Assembly (NCBI GenBank): GCA_003280185.1
Contig: QCFP01000006.1
Span: forward strand, 1-31,822
Length of the DNA: 31,822 nucleotides
Origin: Prochlorococcus sp. AG-363-L02
GTDB lineage: Bacteria > Cyanobacteriota > Cyanobacteriia > PCC-6307 > Cyanobiaceae
Direction: 5' to 3'
Both the position numbers and the translations under genes were made by a program. This document shows positions 8,903-16,801 of this stretch, piece by piece. Every line of letters begins with the position of its first letter. Position 1 is the first letter of the stretch. Below the pieces are notes generated by a model, which saw only the letters and a list, made by a program, of their open reading frames with translations, had not been told where the DNA came from and did not search any database.

Positions 8903-9439
8903 CTACATTTGCTTCAGGTAATCTAAGACTCCCAATTCTGATAGCCTGTGATCTTTTGCGATCACTTGATCATGCATCGATTGACGATATGCAAATAGTT
9001 TTTTCTCCAAATTAGAATCAAATGTAGAAAGGATCTGAATAGCCAACAAACCTGCATTCAAACCCCCACCAATAGCAACCGTGGCGACAGGAATGCCTGC
9101 AGGCATCTGCAAAATTGAAAGCATAGAATCTACGCCTTGAAGAGACTTAGTCTGAACTGGTACACCGATCACCGGCAAAGAGGTCAATGAAGCAATCATC
9201 CCAGGCAAATGAGCCGCACCTCCAGCACCAGCAATAATTACCTTGAAGCCAAGGGCCTTCGCATCATTTGCAAAAGCCACCATCTCCAAGGGCGTCCGAT
9301 GTGCTGAAAGGACTCTTATCTCACAATTGACGCCAAAACTGTTCAAAATATCCACAGCCGGCTTCAAAGTAGACAAATCAGAATCGCTACCCATCAAGAT
9401 GGCAACCCGGGGATTTAGTTCAGCAACTTCAGAAGACAC
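8903..9439 (-). CDS. purE: N5-carboxyaminoimidazole ribonucleotide mutase (PurE, class I)
   Basis: Moves the carboxyl group of N5-CAIR to form CAIR in purine synthesis, working after PurK. The 178-residue protein has the substrate-binding MGSDSDL (about residues 16-22), SAHRTP (about 45-50) and AGGAAHLPGM loops, plus QMPAGIPVATVAIGGG. This pattern is that of the class I, bacterial N5-CAIR mutase. The start is a GTG (9439-9437); an in-frame stop lies ten codons upstream and no ATG precedes the conserved core, so GTG is the best choice. purK is not adjacent. It is divergent from nagA with 80 bases between the starts. Confidence 0.97.
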   Translation of the reverse strand: MSSEVAELNPRVAILMGSDSDLSTLKPAVDILNSFGVNCEIRVLSAHRTPLEMVAFANDAKALGFKVIIAGAGGAAHLPGMIASLTSLPVIGVPVQTKSLQGVDSMLSILQMPAGIPVATVAIGGGLNAGLLAIQILSTFDSNLEKKLFAYRQSMHDQVIAKDHRLSELGVLDYLKQM

Positions 9440-9519
9440 AGAAAAATTGAAGAGGGCACTATGTATTCATAATGAAGAGAATGTAATTCTCTCGCATTAG
9501 ATCCAATACCTTTATTCCA

Positions 9520-10680
9520 ATGCGTCGGATCATCAATGTCAAACTTCCAGAAGGCAGCAGGAACTCCTCTCTAAACTCCCTGTGGTGGATTGGCCTAAAT
9601 AGCGAAAACAAGATAATTCAGATTCAACCTATGTCAAACGAAGAGCATGAAATCGAAGGTGAAAACTGGGAAAAAGACTTTCTGAGCCCTATGGGTATAG
9701 ACCTTCAAATCAATGGAGGAATGGGTATTAGCTTCAATCAGCTAACCGAAAAACAACTTCCAAACCTCCTAAAGCTGCTTGATAAGCTTTGGCAAGATGG
9801 AATCGAATTCATATGCCCAACATTAATAACTTGTGAGACGAATCAATTACGCACATCTCTAGCTATTTTGCAAAAAGCAAGAGAACAACACTCTCCAAAT
9901 CGCTGCAAATTATTAGGTGCCCATCTCGAAGGGCCCTTCATTTCTAAAAGACGGATTGGAGCACACCCTGAAAGGGATATCTCCTCTCCAAACCTTCAAG
10001 AACTGGAAAAGAGAATTCAAGGTTTTGAAAAAGAAATCCAAATGATGACCCTTGCACCTGAGCTACCAGGAGCGAAAGATGTAATAAAGCAATTACATTC
10101 AAAAAGAATAATTAGTTGTCTAGGGCACTCAGAAGCTAATAAAACTGATGCCGAAATAGCCTTTAATAATGGGATCACCATGATCACCCATACTTTCAAT
10201 GCGATGAAAGGGCTTCACCATCGAGAACCTGGTCCTATAGGAGCTGCCATTGAACATGGAAATATTGCCTTAGGACTTATTGCAGATGGAGTACACATAA
10301 ATCCCTTAGTAGCATCAATGTTGCACAAACTGGCCCCACGAAAATTGGTTCTTGTAAGTGACGCTCTCCCCGCCTATGGATTAGAAAATGCCAACTACTT
10401 CTGGGGAGAAAAAGAATTAATAATTCGTGAAGGCACATGCTTCATCAAAAATGGCCCTCTAGCAGGGACAACATTGTCCCTGCTAGAGGGCTGCAAAAAT
10501 CTTGCAAATTGGATTCACAACCCTTCCGCTGCAATTTGGTCAGCCACAATTGCTCCTAGAGAAGTTATATGGGGTGAAATGTCAATATCTAAACTTCTTA
10601 TCGGCCAATCCTTGAGTAGACTTCTACGTTGGCAACAGAAAAACACTAATTGCGCATTGAATTGGCAACAAGCTGCGTAA
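9520..10680 (+). CDS. nagA: N-acetylglucosamine-6-phosphate deacetylase
   Basis: Removes the acetyl group from GlcNAc-6-phosphate, the first step of amino-sugar recycling, probably from peptidoglycan in this phototroph. The 386-residue amidohydrolase-fold protein keeps all expected residues: the metal glutamate E137 in HLEGP, H203 in CLGHS, H224 in ITHTFNAMKGLHHREPG, and the catalytic D281 in LVSDALP. The N-terminal HxH of other amidohydrolases is replaced by DLQINGG, as is normal for NagA. The LAG motif near residue 314 is encoded inside a long perfect palindrome (separate entry). No nagB or transporter is adjacent. chlM follows on the same strand within about 25 bases. Confidence 0.95.
   Translation: MRRIINVKLPEGSRNSSLNSLWWIGLNSENKIIQIQPMSNEEHEIEGENWEKDFLSPMGIDLQINGGMGISFNQLTEKQLPNLLKLLDKLWQDGIEFICPTLITCETNQLRTSLAILQKAREQHSPNRCKLLGAHLEGPFISKRRIGAHPERDISSPNLQELEKRIQGFEKEIQMMTLAPELPGAKDVIKQLHSKRIISCLGHSEANKTDAEIAFNNGITMITHTFNAMKGLHHREPGPIGAAIEHGNIALGLIADGVHINPLVASMLHKLAPRKLVLVSDALPAYGLENANYFWGEKELIIREGTCFIKNGPLAGTTLSLLEGCKNLANWIHNPSAAIWSATIAPREVIWGEMSISKLLIGQSLSRLLRWQQKNTNCALNWQQAA
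10447..10491 (-). terminator. Perfect 18-bp-arm palindrome inside nagA, terminator-like on the minus strand
   Basis: The left arm GCCCTCTAGCAGGGACAA (10454-10471) is the exact reverse complement of the right arm TTGTCCCTGCTAGAGGGC (10474-10491), with only CA between. Read on the minus strand, the stem is followed after two bases by five T residues (complement of 10447-10451), the layout of a Rho-independent terminator. On the plus strand no T-run follows, so nagA itself should not be terminated. The stem lies wholly within nagA coding sequence, over about codons 312-324. Minus-strand transcription entering from the response regulator gene at 11531-12256 would be antisense to chlM and nagA and could be stopped here. 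The palindrome is certain; the terminator function is inferred. Confidence 0.5.
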
Positions 10681-10705
10681 TTTACTTTTGACCACCAATG
10701 AATCT

Positions 10706-11419
10706 ATGAGCAACGAACAACTAAACAAGCTCAAGGAAGCTGAAAAAAAAGAAGTCGCTAAATACTTCAACGAAATGGGCTTTGAAAGATGGAATCGCAT
10801 TTACAGTGAAAGCAATGATGTAAATAGAGTTCAGCGAAATATACGAATAGGTCACCAAAAAACAGTTGACGATGTTCTGTCTTGGCTACAAAAAACAGAA
10901 AAACTAAATGAAATAAGCTTCTGTGACGCAGGTTGCGGAGTTGGCAGCTTGTCTCTTCCACTCGCATTGATGGGAGCAGGCCACATCTATGCCAGCGATA
11001 TTTCACAAGCAATGATTGAAGAAACCAAAAAGCGTGCAACCCTGGAAGGAATAGACCTCAAGAAGATCAATTTCAAAAGATCAGATCTTGAAAGCCTTTC
11101 GGGAAATTTCCATACAGTCATTTGCCTCGATGTACTAATACATTATCCACAGGAAGCTGCTGAAGAAATGGTTCGGCATCTTTGTTCTCTTACAGAAGAA
11201 AGGCTAATTATTAGTTTTGCACCATATACACTTTTTCTTGCCACACTAAAAAAAATAGGTCAACTATTTCCTGGCCCAAGCAAAACAACAAGAGCTTATA
11301 CCCTGCGCGAGAAAGGAATCACAAAAATGGCAAATCATTGTGGTTTTACCGTAAAGCGTACAAAATTAAATACAGCTCCATTTTATTTCTCTAAACTTAT
11401 TGAGTTCGAAAAGGCTTAA
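10706..11419 (+). CDS. chlM: Magnesium-protoporphyrin IX methyltransferase
   Basis: SAM-dependent methylation of Mg-protoporphyrin IX to its monomethyl ester in chlorophyll synthesis, the step after Mg-chelatase. The protein has the ChlM N-terminal signature KYFNEMGFERWNRIYSES, then DVNRVQRNIRIGHQKTVDDVL. It also has the SAM-binding motif DAGCGVGSLSLPLA (about residues 74-87), ASDIS for the ribose-binding acidic residue, and the conserved C-terminal FYFSKLIEF. With the ATG at 10706 it is 237 residues; an in-frame TTG at 10688 would add six. It is close behind nagA on the same strand, which is likely only an operon of convenience. It is convergent with the response regulator. Confidence 0.96.
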   Translation: MSNEQLNKLKEAEKKEVAKYFNEMGFERWNRIYSESNDVNRVQRNIRIGHQKTVDDVLSWLQKTEKLNEISFCDAGCGVGSLSLPLALMGAGHIYASDISQAMIEETKKRATLEGIDLKKINFKRSDLESLSGNFHTVICLDVLIHYPQEAAEEMVRHLCSLTEERLIISFAPYTLFLATLKKIGQLFPGPSKTTRAYTLREKGITKMANHCGFTVKRTKLNTAPFYFSKLIEFEKA

Positions 11420-11530
11420 TCAATCCAATTTAACAGTTACTAAATGTTATTTAATTAATAATTTTAGCCCTTTCAATGGTCGTGAGATTGGGGTATATAA
11501 AAGAAGAAAAATTTTTATCTCGCAGTTTTA

Positions 11531-12256
11531 TTAATCAACCAAATTCTTTTCAAGAGCATAGCGAACTAACTCCGTACGACTTGAAGTTCCAGTCTTGTTA
11601 AACAAGCGGCTCACATACTTTTCTACATTCCGAATTGATGTTTCGAGCTGCCTTGCTATCTCCTTATTCATCAAACCTTCTGCTACTAATTGTAAGACAC
11701 TTGCTTCTCGAGGTGTAAAGTTATGAATCACCCCTCCCTTACTGCTAGAAGCATCTCCTTTAGAAAGTAAAGATTTGATTTCTGTGATTTGCTTTGCCAT
11801 TTGACCAACATCGGCATCTGCGAAACGCGCTGCTTCCGCAAGTAATCGATCTTGTCTCCTCACAACATTGCGAACACGTGCAACTAATTCTTCCGGATCA
11901 AAAGGTTTTGGTATGTAATCATCAACACCAGCTTGATAACCTTGGGTTCGATCAATTGTCATTCCTTTTGCTGTAAGGAAAATGACTGGTGTTCCTCCAA
12001 GACGTTCATCATCGCGCAAGCGTTTCAACAACTCATAGCCATCACATCTAGGCATCATCACATCACTAATCACAAGATCAGGAAGCATTTGCTGAGCCTT
12101 CTGCCAACCTTCCTCACCATCCACAGCGGTAGTCACTTCAAAGCCTTCATCTTGTAAATATGCCTGTACAGCTGTTCGTAAGCCTGGTTCATCATCAACA
12201 AGCAATAATCGACTTGGCTTTATAGCCTCAGAACTCTCAGTAGGTGAATCAATCAT
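11531..12256 (-). CDS. rre1: Two-component response regulator, NarL/LuxR type (Rre1/Ycf29-like)
   Basis: The 241-residue protein has a receiver domain (about 15-130) with the acidic pair D21/D22, phosphoacceptor D65 in ISDVMMPRCDGYE, T95 and K117 in PKPFD, so it should be phosphorylatable. A linker leads to a LuxR-type helix-turn-helix (about 176-241: FTPREASVLQLVAEGLMNKE, then the recognition helix in TSIRNVEKYVSRLF). Receiver plus LuxR domain and overall sequence fit the regulator called Rre1 in cyanobacteria and Ycf29 in some plastids, linked in Synechocystis to stress and heat-shock gene control with Hik34. No histidine kinase is adjacent. The assignment to Rre1 is by recall of the family; RR status is certain. 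Confidence 0.9.
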   Translation of the reverse strand: MIDSPTESSEAIKPSRLLLVDDEPGLRTAVQAYLQDEGFEVTTAVDGEEGWQKAQQMLPDLVISDVMMPRCDGYELLKRLRDDERLGGTPVIFLTAKGMTIDRTQGYQAGVDDYIPKPFDPEELVARVRNVVRRQDRLLAEAARFADADVGQMAKQITEIKSLLSKGDASSSKGGVIHNFTPREASVLQLVAEGLMNKEIARQLETSIRNVEKYVSRLFNKTGTSSRTELVRYALEKNLVD

Positions 12257-12329
12257 TCTGATTTTTCATAAATTCATAAGGTGAATCTAGAAGCGTTTAG
12301 CTCGGGAAGTTAGTACTGCTTCCTATACC

Positions 12330-12878
12330 TCACCTTTTTGGAATTCTCAAGACTTCTTGTTTTTCAACTAAAAACGTTGAAAACCCTAATGAGAGGGCCT
12401 TTTTCTTCAATGTTGATGGATCTACACCTCCCATCTCAGGAACACAAGCAGCCCACCAAACCAAATGATCTTCTCTATTTACTGGCGTAATAAGTCCCCC
12501 AGGGTTTAGGCGACGCACATAAATTAACTTAGAATCACGCTTAACTCGTAATGGACCTTCGGAATTACACCTAACCGATTCACGTCGGACTTTAAGGTTA
12601 TAAGGCCATTCCTCCCAAAGCTTAAATCGACGAAGGCTTTGATCTCTCTTATCTATCTCCACTTCATACATCCCCAATACATAATCACCTCCTAGATCTG
12701 GTTTCTTGATTAATACAACAAGATTAGGAGGTCTTAACTTCTTCATCTTTTCACTAGAACTCTTTTGGCGAGATACTTCAAAAGCCTCTACTGCTATCCC
12801 TCCGAAACACACCAAATAAAAACATCCAACCACGATCACACCGCGTAAACGATTCCAGACAAGGGATGTCCCAATCAT
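12330..12878 (-). CDS. Unknown protein with N-terminal signal or anchor, 182 residues
   Basis: I do not recognise this family. The N-terminus is short and basic and is followed by a hydrophobic stretch (about residues 13-30, VIVVGCFYLVCFGGIAVEA) ending in an AxA-like site. Export to the periplasm or lumen, or a membrane anchor, is therefore likely. The mature part is basic (KKLRPPNLVV, LKVRRESVRC, YVRRLNPGG) with two cysteines, C104 and C145, that could pair in an oxidising compartment. The ATG start gives MIGTSLVWNRLRG; in-frame GTGs about 13 and 15 codons later would still leave a short hydrophobic segment. If the ATG is right, its bases overlap the start of the divergent cysteine desulfurase. 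Confidence 0.8.
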   Translation of the reverse strand: MIGTSLVWNRLRGVIVVGCFYLVCFGGIAVEAFEVSRQKSSSEKMKKLRPPNLVVLIKKPDLGGDYVLGMYEVEIDKRDQSLRRFKLWEEWPYNLKVRRESVRCNSEGPLRVKRDSKLIYVRRLNPGGLITPVNREDHLVWWAACVPEMGGVDPSTLKKKALSLGFSTFLVEKQEVLRIPKR

Positions 12879-14055
12879 GCTTTCAAACCTGAAAAAACAA
12901 ACCGCAGAAAACTTTCCTATCCACCTGGACTTTCAAGCGACAACCCCCTGCGCATGTGAAGTAATTGAAGCCATGGCCCCATTTTGGTCAGACCAATGGG
13001 GAAATGCATCCAGCAAACAACACCGAGAAGGACTAAAAGCAGCTGCAGCAGTGAATCTAGCTAGAGAAAAACTAGCATCCTGGTTCAATGTCAACCCTAA
13101 ACAAATCATTTTCACAAGCGGGGCAACTGAAGCAAATAATCTTGCACTATTAGGGCACGCGCGAGCAAAAGCAAAATTGCTGAAAAAAAAAGGACACTTA
13201 ATTACACTTAATACAGAACATCATGCCGTTCTAGATCCAATGCGGCAACTCCAAGCAGAAGGGTTTGAATTAACTGAAATTCGACCAGAGCCTGATGGAC
13301 TTCTAAAGCTAGATAAGCTTATTCAAGCTTGTAAAAAAGAAACCTTGATCATTAGTGTTATGGTGGCAAATAATGAGATAGGGGTAATCCAAAATACACA
13401 AGAAATTGCTGAGATTTGTCAAAAAAAAGGTATTACTTTCCATAGCGATATTTCTCAAGCTTTTGGCAATCTCAAAACACATTCACATTTCAGTGGACCT
13501 GACTTGATGTGTTTAAGTGCCCACAAAATTTATGGGCCCAAAGGCATAGGAGCATTAGTAATGAATCAAGAAATTATCTTAGAGCCATTGCATTGGGGAG
13601 GGGGTCAAGAAAATGGTATTAGGCCTGGAACACTTCCGGTACCTTTAATCATTGGATTAGCAAAGGCAGCTGAGCTTGCAATGAGTGGCCTAAACGAAAG
13701 ATCAAATAGATTGAAAATGCTAAGAAACCAACTTTGGGAAAATTTGAAAAGAGGTACTCCTGATTTATTACTAAATGGTTGTTTAGAAAACCGCCTGCCA
13801 AATAATCTAAATTTTACTGTAACTGGTGTAAGTGGAAGTCAATTACATCGAGCACTTAGACGTTTTGTTAGCTGCAGTAGCGGTTCAGCATGCACAAGGG
13901 GTTTACCATCTCATGTCCTTATAGCTCTTGGAAGAACTAAAAAAGAAGCTGAAGCTTCATTAAGATTAAGTCTAGGCAGAGATACCACCTTGGAAGAAAT
14001 AAATAGAGCTGCCATGGAAATTAGTAAAGTCATATATGAACTAAGAAATCAATAA
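12877..14055 (+). CDS. Cysteine desulfurase, NifS/IscS type
   Basis: PLP enzyme that takes sulfur from cysteine and delivers it as persulfide for Fe-S clusters or thio-modification. The 392-residue protein has LDFQATTPC near the N-terminus, the FTSGATEANNLAL cofactor box, H116 in EHHAVLD, the PLP lysine K217 in LSAHKIYGPKG, and the active-site cysteine C339 in the SSGSACT loop. This is the class I (NifS/IscS) pattern, not SufS. There is no IscU, NifU or regulator next to it, so it may serve tRNA thiolation or general supply. It is head-to-head with the unknown exported protein and convergent with rsmH (58-base gap). Confidence 0.94.
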   Translation: MLSNLKKQTAENFPIHLDFQATTPCACEVIEAMAPFWSDQWGNASSKQHREGLKAAAAVNLAREKLASWFNVNPKQIIFTSGATEANNLALLGHARAKAKLLKKKGHLITLNTEHHAVLDPMRQLQAEGFELTEIRPEPDGLLKLDKLIQACKKETLIISVMVANNEIGVIQNTQEIAEICQKKGITFHSDISQAFGNLKTHSHFSGPDLMCLSAHKIYGPKGIGALVMNQEIILEPLHWGGGQENGIRPGTLPVPLIIGLAKAAELAMSGLNERSNRLKMLRNQLWENLKRGTPDLLLNGCLENRLPNNLNFTVTGVSGSQLHRALRRFVSCSSGSACTRGLPSHVLIALGRTKKEAEASLRLSLGRDTTLEEINRAAMEISKVIYELRNQ

Positions 14056-14113
14056 AAAAAAATCTTCTTGAAGGCGAGAACAATCTTAAAATCATCTTGC
14101 ATAATTAAGGTCA

Positions 14114-15031
14114 CTATGAGACACAATTAACTCTTCTTGCCATCCTGCACTTTGCGGACCTACTACGAGGGTTAATAGCAACCTCATCTTTGCTTGCTTT
14201 CAGTGGCTTACGCATTAATGGGTCGAAACGATCATCTTCCCGAAACACCTTCTTGACAGGTCTATCTTCCAATGAGTGAAAACTAATGACACAAGCTAAT
14301 CCACCTTCAACAAGCCAATCAGGGATTTTGCTTAGAAAACGATCAAGAGTCTTTAATTCATCATTAACAGCTATTCGCAAAGCCTGAAAAGTTTTCGTAG
14401 CTGGATGAATTCGACCATGACGAATTTTTTTTGGAAAGCAACCAGCAACTGAATATGCCAATGCTGCAGTTCCTTCATATTGACCATGCAACTGAAGATC
14501 TTTTTTAATGCGCCTAGCAATTCTTCGAGATAGGCGCTCCTCTCCGTATGAGTAAATAATATCTGCAAGTTCTTTTTCACTGACCTGATCGATCAAATCG
14601 GCCGCAGTTAATAACGTTTCAGGGTTCATTCGCATATCTAATGGCCCATTACGTTTAAAACTAAATCCTCTTTCAGCACTATCCAACTGTGGGCTACTTA
14701 CACCCAAATCAGCAAGAACAATTGCAGCCTTCTCTGTTGGCATAAAGTCAGCAAAATTTGTTGCAACTATTTCGACACGGTCCGCAAAAGGTCTTAAACG
14801 CTCAGCAGCAGCAACCCGCGCTGCAGGATCTTGATCAAGCCCCACCAAACGCAATGTGGGATAAGCTCTTAAAAGAAGTTCAGAATGGCCTCCACCTCCA
14901 AGTGTGGAATCTATTAAAAGACTGTCTTCAAAGAGTTTTAAAGGCAATTTGGAAATGATTTCCATGATCTCATCACCTAAGACAGGAAGGTGTTGAAATG
15001 CCGAATAAGACGAAGATAAGTTTTCTGGCAT
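14114..15031 (-). CDS. rsmH: 16S rRNA (cytosine(1402)-N4)-methyltransferase
   Basis: RsmH (MraW) methylates N4 of C1402 in the ribosomal P-site. The 305-residue protein has the SAM motif [50 protein letters not shown] and the C-terminal [14 protein letters not shown]. In many bacteria this gene heads the dcw cell-division cluster; here, as in other cyanobacteria, it stands alone. It diverges from ndhH with 45 bases between the starts, so both promoters must be packed into that gap or into the neighbouring genes. The start ATG gives [17 protein letters not shown]. Confidence 0.97.
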   Translation of the reverse strand: MPENLSSSYSAFQHLPVLGDEIMEIISKLPLKLFEDSLLIDSTLGGGGHSELLLRAYPTLRLVGLDQDPAARVAAAERLRPFADRVEIVATNFADFMPTEKAAIVLADLGVSSPQLDSAERGFSFKRNGPLDMRMNPETLLTAADLIDQVSEKELADIIYSYGEERLSRRIARRIKKDLQLHGQYEGTAALAYSVAGCFPKKIRHGRIHPATKTFQALRIAVNDELKTLDRFLSKIPDWLVEGGLACVISFHSLEDRPVKKVFREDDRFDPLMRKPLKASKDEVAINPRSRSAKCRMARRVNCVS

Positions 15032-15076
15032 GAGTTCTTCCTAATATCTTGCAATAGCTCCTCAATCCAAAGGGCC

Positions 15077-16261
15077 ATGACGCAGCTTGAAACGCGAACA
15101 GAACCCATGGTCGTGAACTTCGGGCCCCATCACCCATCAATGCATGGAGTCCTTCGCCTGGTAGTTACCCTGGACGGCGAAGATGTTCTGGACTGTGAAC
15201 CTGTCATTGGATACCTCCATCGAGGAATGGAAAAAATTGCTGAGAACAGAACAAATGTAATGTTCGTTCCCTATGTGAGTCGAATGGACTATGCCGCTGG
15301 GATGTTTTATGAAGCAATTGTTGTTAATGCGCCAGAGCGCTTAGCAAATATTTCTGTTCCCAAGCGAGCAAGTTATATACGTGTCTTAATGCTTGAGCTC
15401 AACCGAATAGCTAACCATCTCCTTTGGCTTGGCCCTTTTCTTGCTGATGTTGGAGCTCAAACCCCATTCTTTTATATTTTTAGAGAGCGAGAAATGATTT
15501 ATGACTTATGGGAAGCAGCTACTGGGCAAAGATTAATAAATAACAACTATTTCCGAATAGGGGGTGTTGCAAGTGATTTGCCTTGGGGATGGCTTGAAAA
15601 ATGCAAAGACTTTTGCAATTGGTTTGGCCCGAAAATTAATGAATATGAAAAGTTAATTACTAATAATCCAATTTTCCGCAAAAGGATCGAAGGGTTAGGA
15701 ACAATAACCAAAGAGGAAGCTATTAACTGGAGTCTTTCTGGCCCAATGCTAAGAGCCTCTGGCGTTCCCTGGGATTTAAGGAAGGTAGATCATTACGAAT
15801 GCTATGACGATTTTGAATGGGATGTCCCCTGGGAGAAGGAAGGAGATTGTTATGCAAGATATCGAGTAAGAATTGCAGAGATGCGCCAATCACTGAAAAT
15901 TCTCCAACAAGCTTCCGAAATGATCCCTGGTGGGCCAACTGAAAACCTAGAAGCCAAAAAGATGTTAGAAGGCAAAAAAAGTTTATTTGCGGGCTTTGAC
16001 TACCAATACATTGCTAAGAAAGTTGCTCCCACATTTAAAATTCCAAATGGAGAGCTATACACCCGCCTTGAGTCTGGTAAAGGAGAAATCGGGGTTTTCT
16101 TACAAGGAAACAATGACGTAACACCTTGGCGGTTCAAGATCCGTGCCGCAGACCTCAATAATTTGCAAATTTTGCCTCACATCCTTAAAGGAGCAAAAGT
16201 CGCAGACATTATGGCCATTCTTGGTTCTATTGACGTAATCATGGGGTCGGTTGACCGCTAA
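15077..16261 (+). CDS. ndhH: NAD(P)H-quinone oxidoreductase subunit H (NdhH/NuoD)
   Basis: Peripheral-arm subunit of NDH-1 that lines the plastoquinone pocket with NdhK and NdhA. Length is 394 residues, the normal cyanobacterial size. Visible signatures are [39 protein letters not shown], the RMDYAAGM loop, [19 protein letters not shown] and the C-terminal [13 protein letters not shown]. Like all NuoD-type proteins it lacks the Ni-Fe cysteines of the related hydrogenases. It is separate from the ndhA-I-G-E group, as is common in cyanobacteria. The next gene, menI, starts only eight bases after its stop, so the two are very likely co-transcribed. Confidence 0.98.
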   Translation: MTQLETRTEPMVVNFGPHHPSMHGVLRLVVTLDGEDVLDCEPVIGYLHRGMEKIAENRTNVMFVPYVSRMDYAAGMFYEAIVVNAPERLANISVPKRASYIRVLMLELNRIANHLLWLGPFLADVGAQTPFFYIFREREMIYDLWEAATGQRLINNNYFRIGGVASDLPWGWLEKCKDFCNWFGPKINEYEKLITNNPIFRKRIEGLGTITKEEAINWSLSGPMLRASGVPWDLRKVDHYECYDDFEWDVPWEKEGDCYARYRVRIAEMRQSLKILQQASEMIPGGPTENLEAKKMLEGKKSLFAGFDYQYIAKKVAPTFKIPNGELYTRLESGKGEIGVFLQGNNDVTPWRFKIRAADLNNLQILPHILKGAKVADIMAILGSIDVIMGSVDR

Positions 16262-16269
16262 GGAAGTCA

Positions 16270-16737
16270 GTGTTGAAGCAAAACCCCGAAACCTGGCTTG
16301 TTTTAAAACGAACTGCACGATTTGGTGATACCGACGCCGCAGGAGTCATGCACTTTCATCAGCTTCTAAGGTGGTGTCATGAAGCATGGGAAGAAAGCCT
16401 TGAAACTTACGGAATACAAAGTAATGAGATCTTCCCGTCATCTCAACTGGGTGAAGATATTCACCCAGTTGGCTTGCCCGTAGTTCACTGCCAAGCCAGC
16501 TTTAGAGGTCCAATCTATACAGGTGATAAGTTAATCGTCATAATCAAACCCATGCAATTAAACCCAAACAGTTTTGAAATAACAACGACTTTCAATATGC
16601 AGGGAAAGACTTTGGCTATTGGATTGATTCGACATATGGCTATCCATCCTGACACTCGTCAACGCATAGAAATGCCTGACAAGATTCAAAAGTGGTTAGA
16701 AGCCTCGTATGTAAACCATGGGCCAACTCCGACTTGA
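16270..16737 (+). CDS. menI: 1,4-dihydroxy-2-naphthoyl-CoA hydrolase, hotdog-fold thioesterase
   Basis: Probably releases DHNA from DHNA-CoA in phylloquinone synthesis, the step before MenA. The 155-residue protein belongs to the 4-hydroxybenzoyl-CoA thioesterase family. The N-terminal active-site helix is FGDTDAAGVMHFHQLLRWC followed by HEAWEESL, with the catalytic aspartate in DTDAAGV. This matches the cyanobacterial enzyme known from Synechocystis Slr0204. The context agrees, with menE, menC, menA and menF immediately following. The start is GTG at 16270, eight bases after ndhH. A 12-bp-arm hairpin lies in codons about 59-68. General acyl-CoA thioesterase activity cannot be excluded by sequence alone. 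Confidence 0.9.
   Translation: MLKQNPETWLVLKRTARFGDTDAAGVMHFHQLLRWCHEAWEESLETYGIQSNEIFPSSQLGEDIHPVGLPVVHCQASFRGPIYTGDKLIVIIKPMQLNPNSFEITTTFNMQGKTLAIGLIRHMAIHPDTRQRIEMPDKIQKWLEASYVNHGPTPT
16444..16471 (+). repeat. 12-bp perfect inverted repeat inside menI
   Basis: The left arm CAACTGGGTGAA (16444-16455) and right arm TTCACCCAGTTG (16460-16471) are exact reverse complements separated by GATA. The hairpin is in menI coding sequence (residues QLGEDIHPVG). Neither strand has a T-run after it, so it is not an intrinsic terminator. It could affect translation or mRNA stability of the ndhH-menI transcript, or be chance. Confidence 0.6.
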
Positions 16738-16801
16738 AATTAAAGGAAGAAAAGCTCTTGAAAATACCTCTAAAAAACTCAACCCAAGGTAACCAACCCT
16801 A

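Noticed and set aside
9093..9106. 14-base palindrome ATGCCTGCAGGCAT in purE
   Set aside because: Loopless and within the highly conserved QMPAGIP coding motif; best explained by the protein sequence.
14040..14110. Possible rsmH terminator: short CTTC-AA-GAAG stem with a T8 run on the minus strand
   Set aside because: The stem is only four base pairs with a two-base loop, too weak to call.
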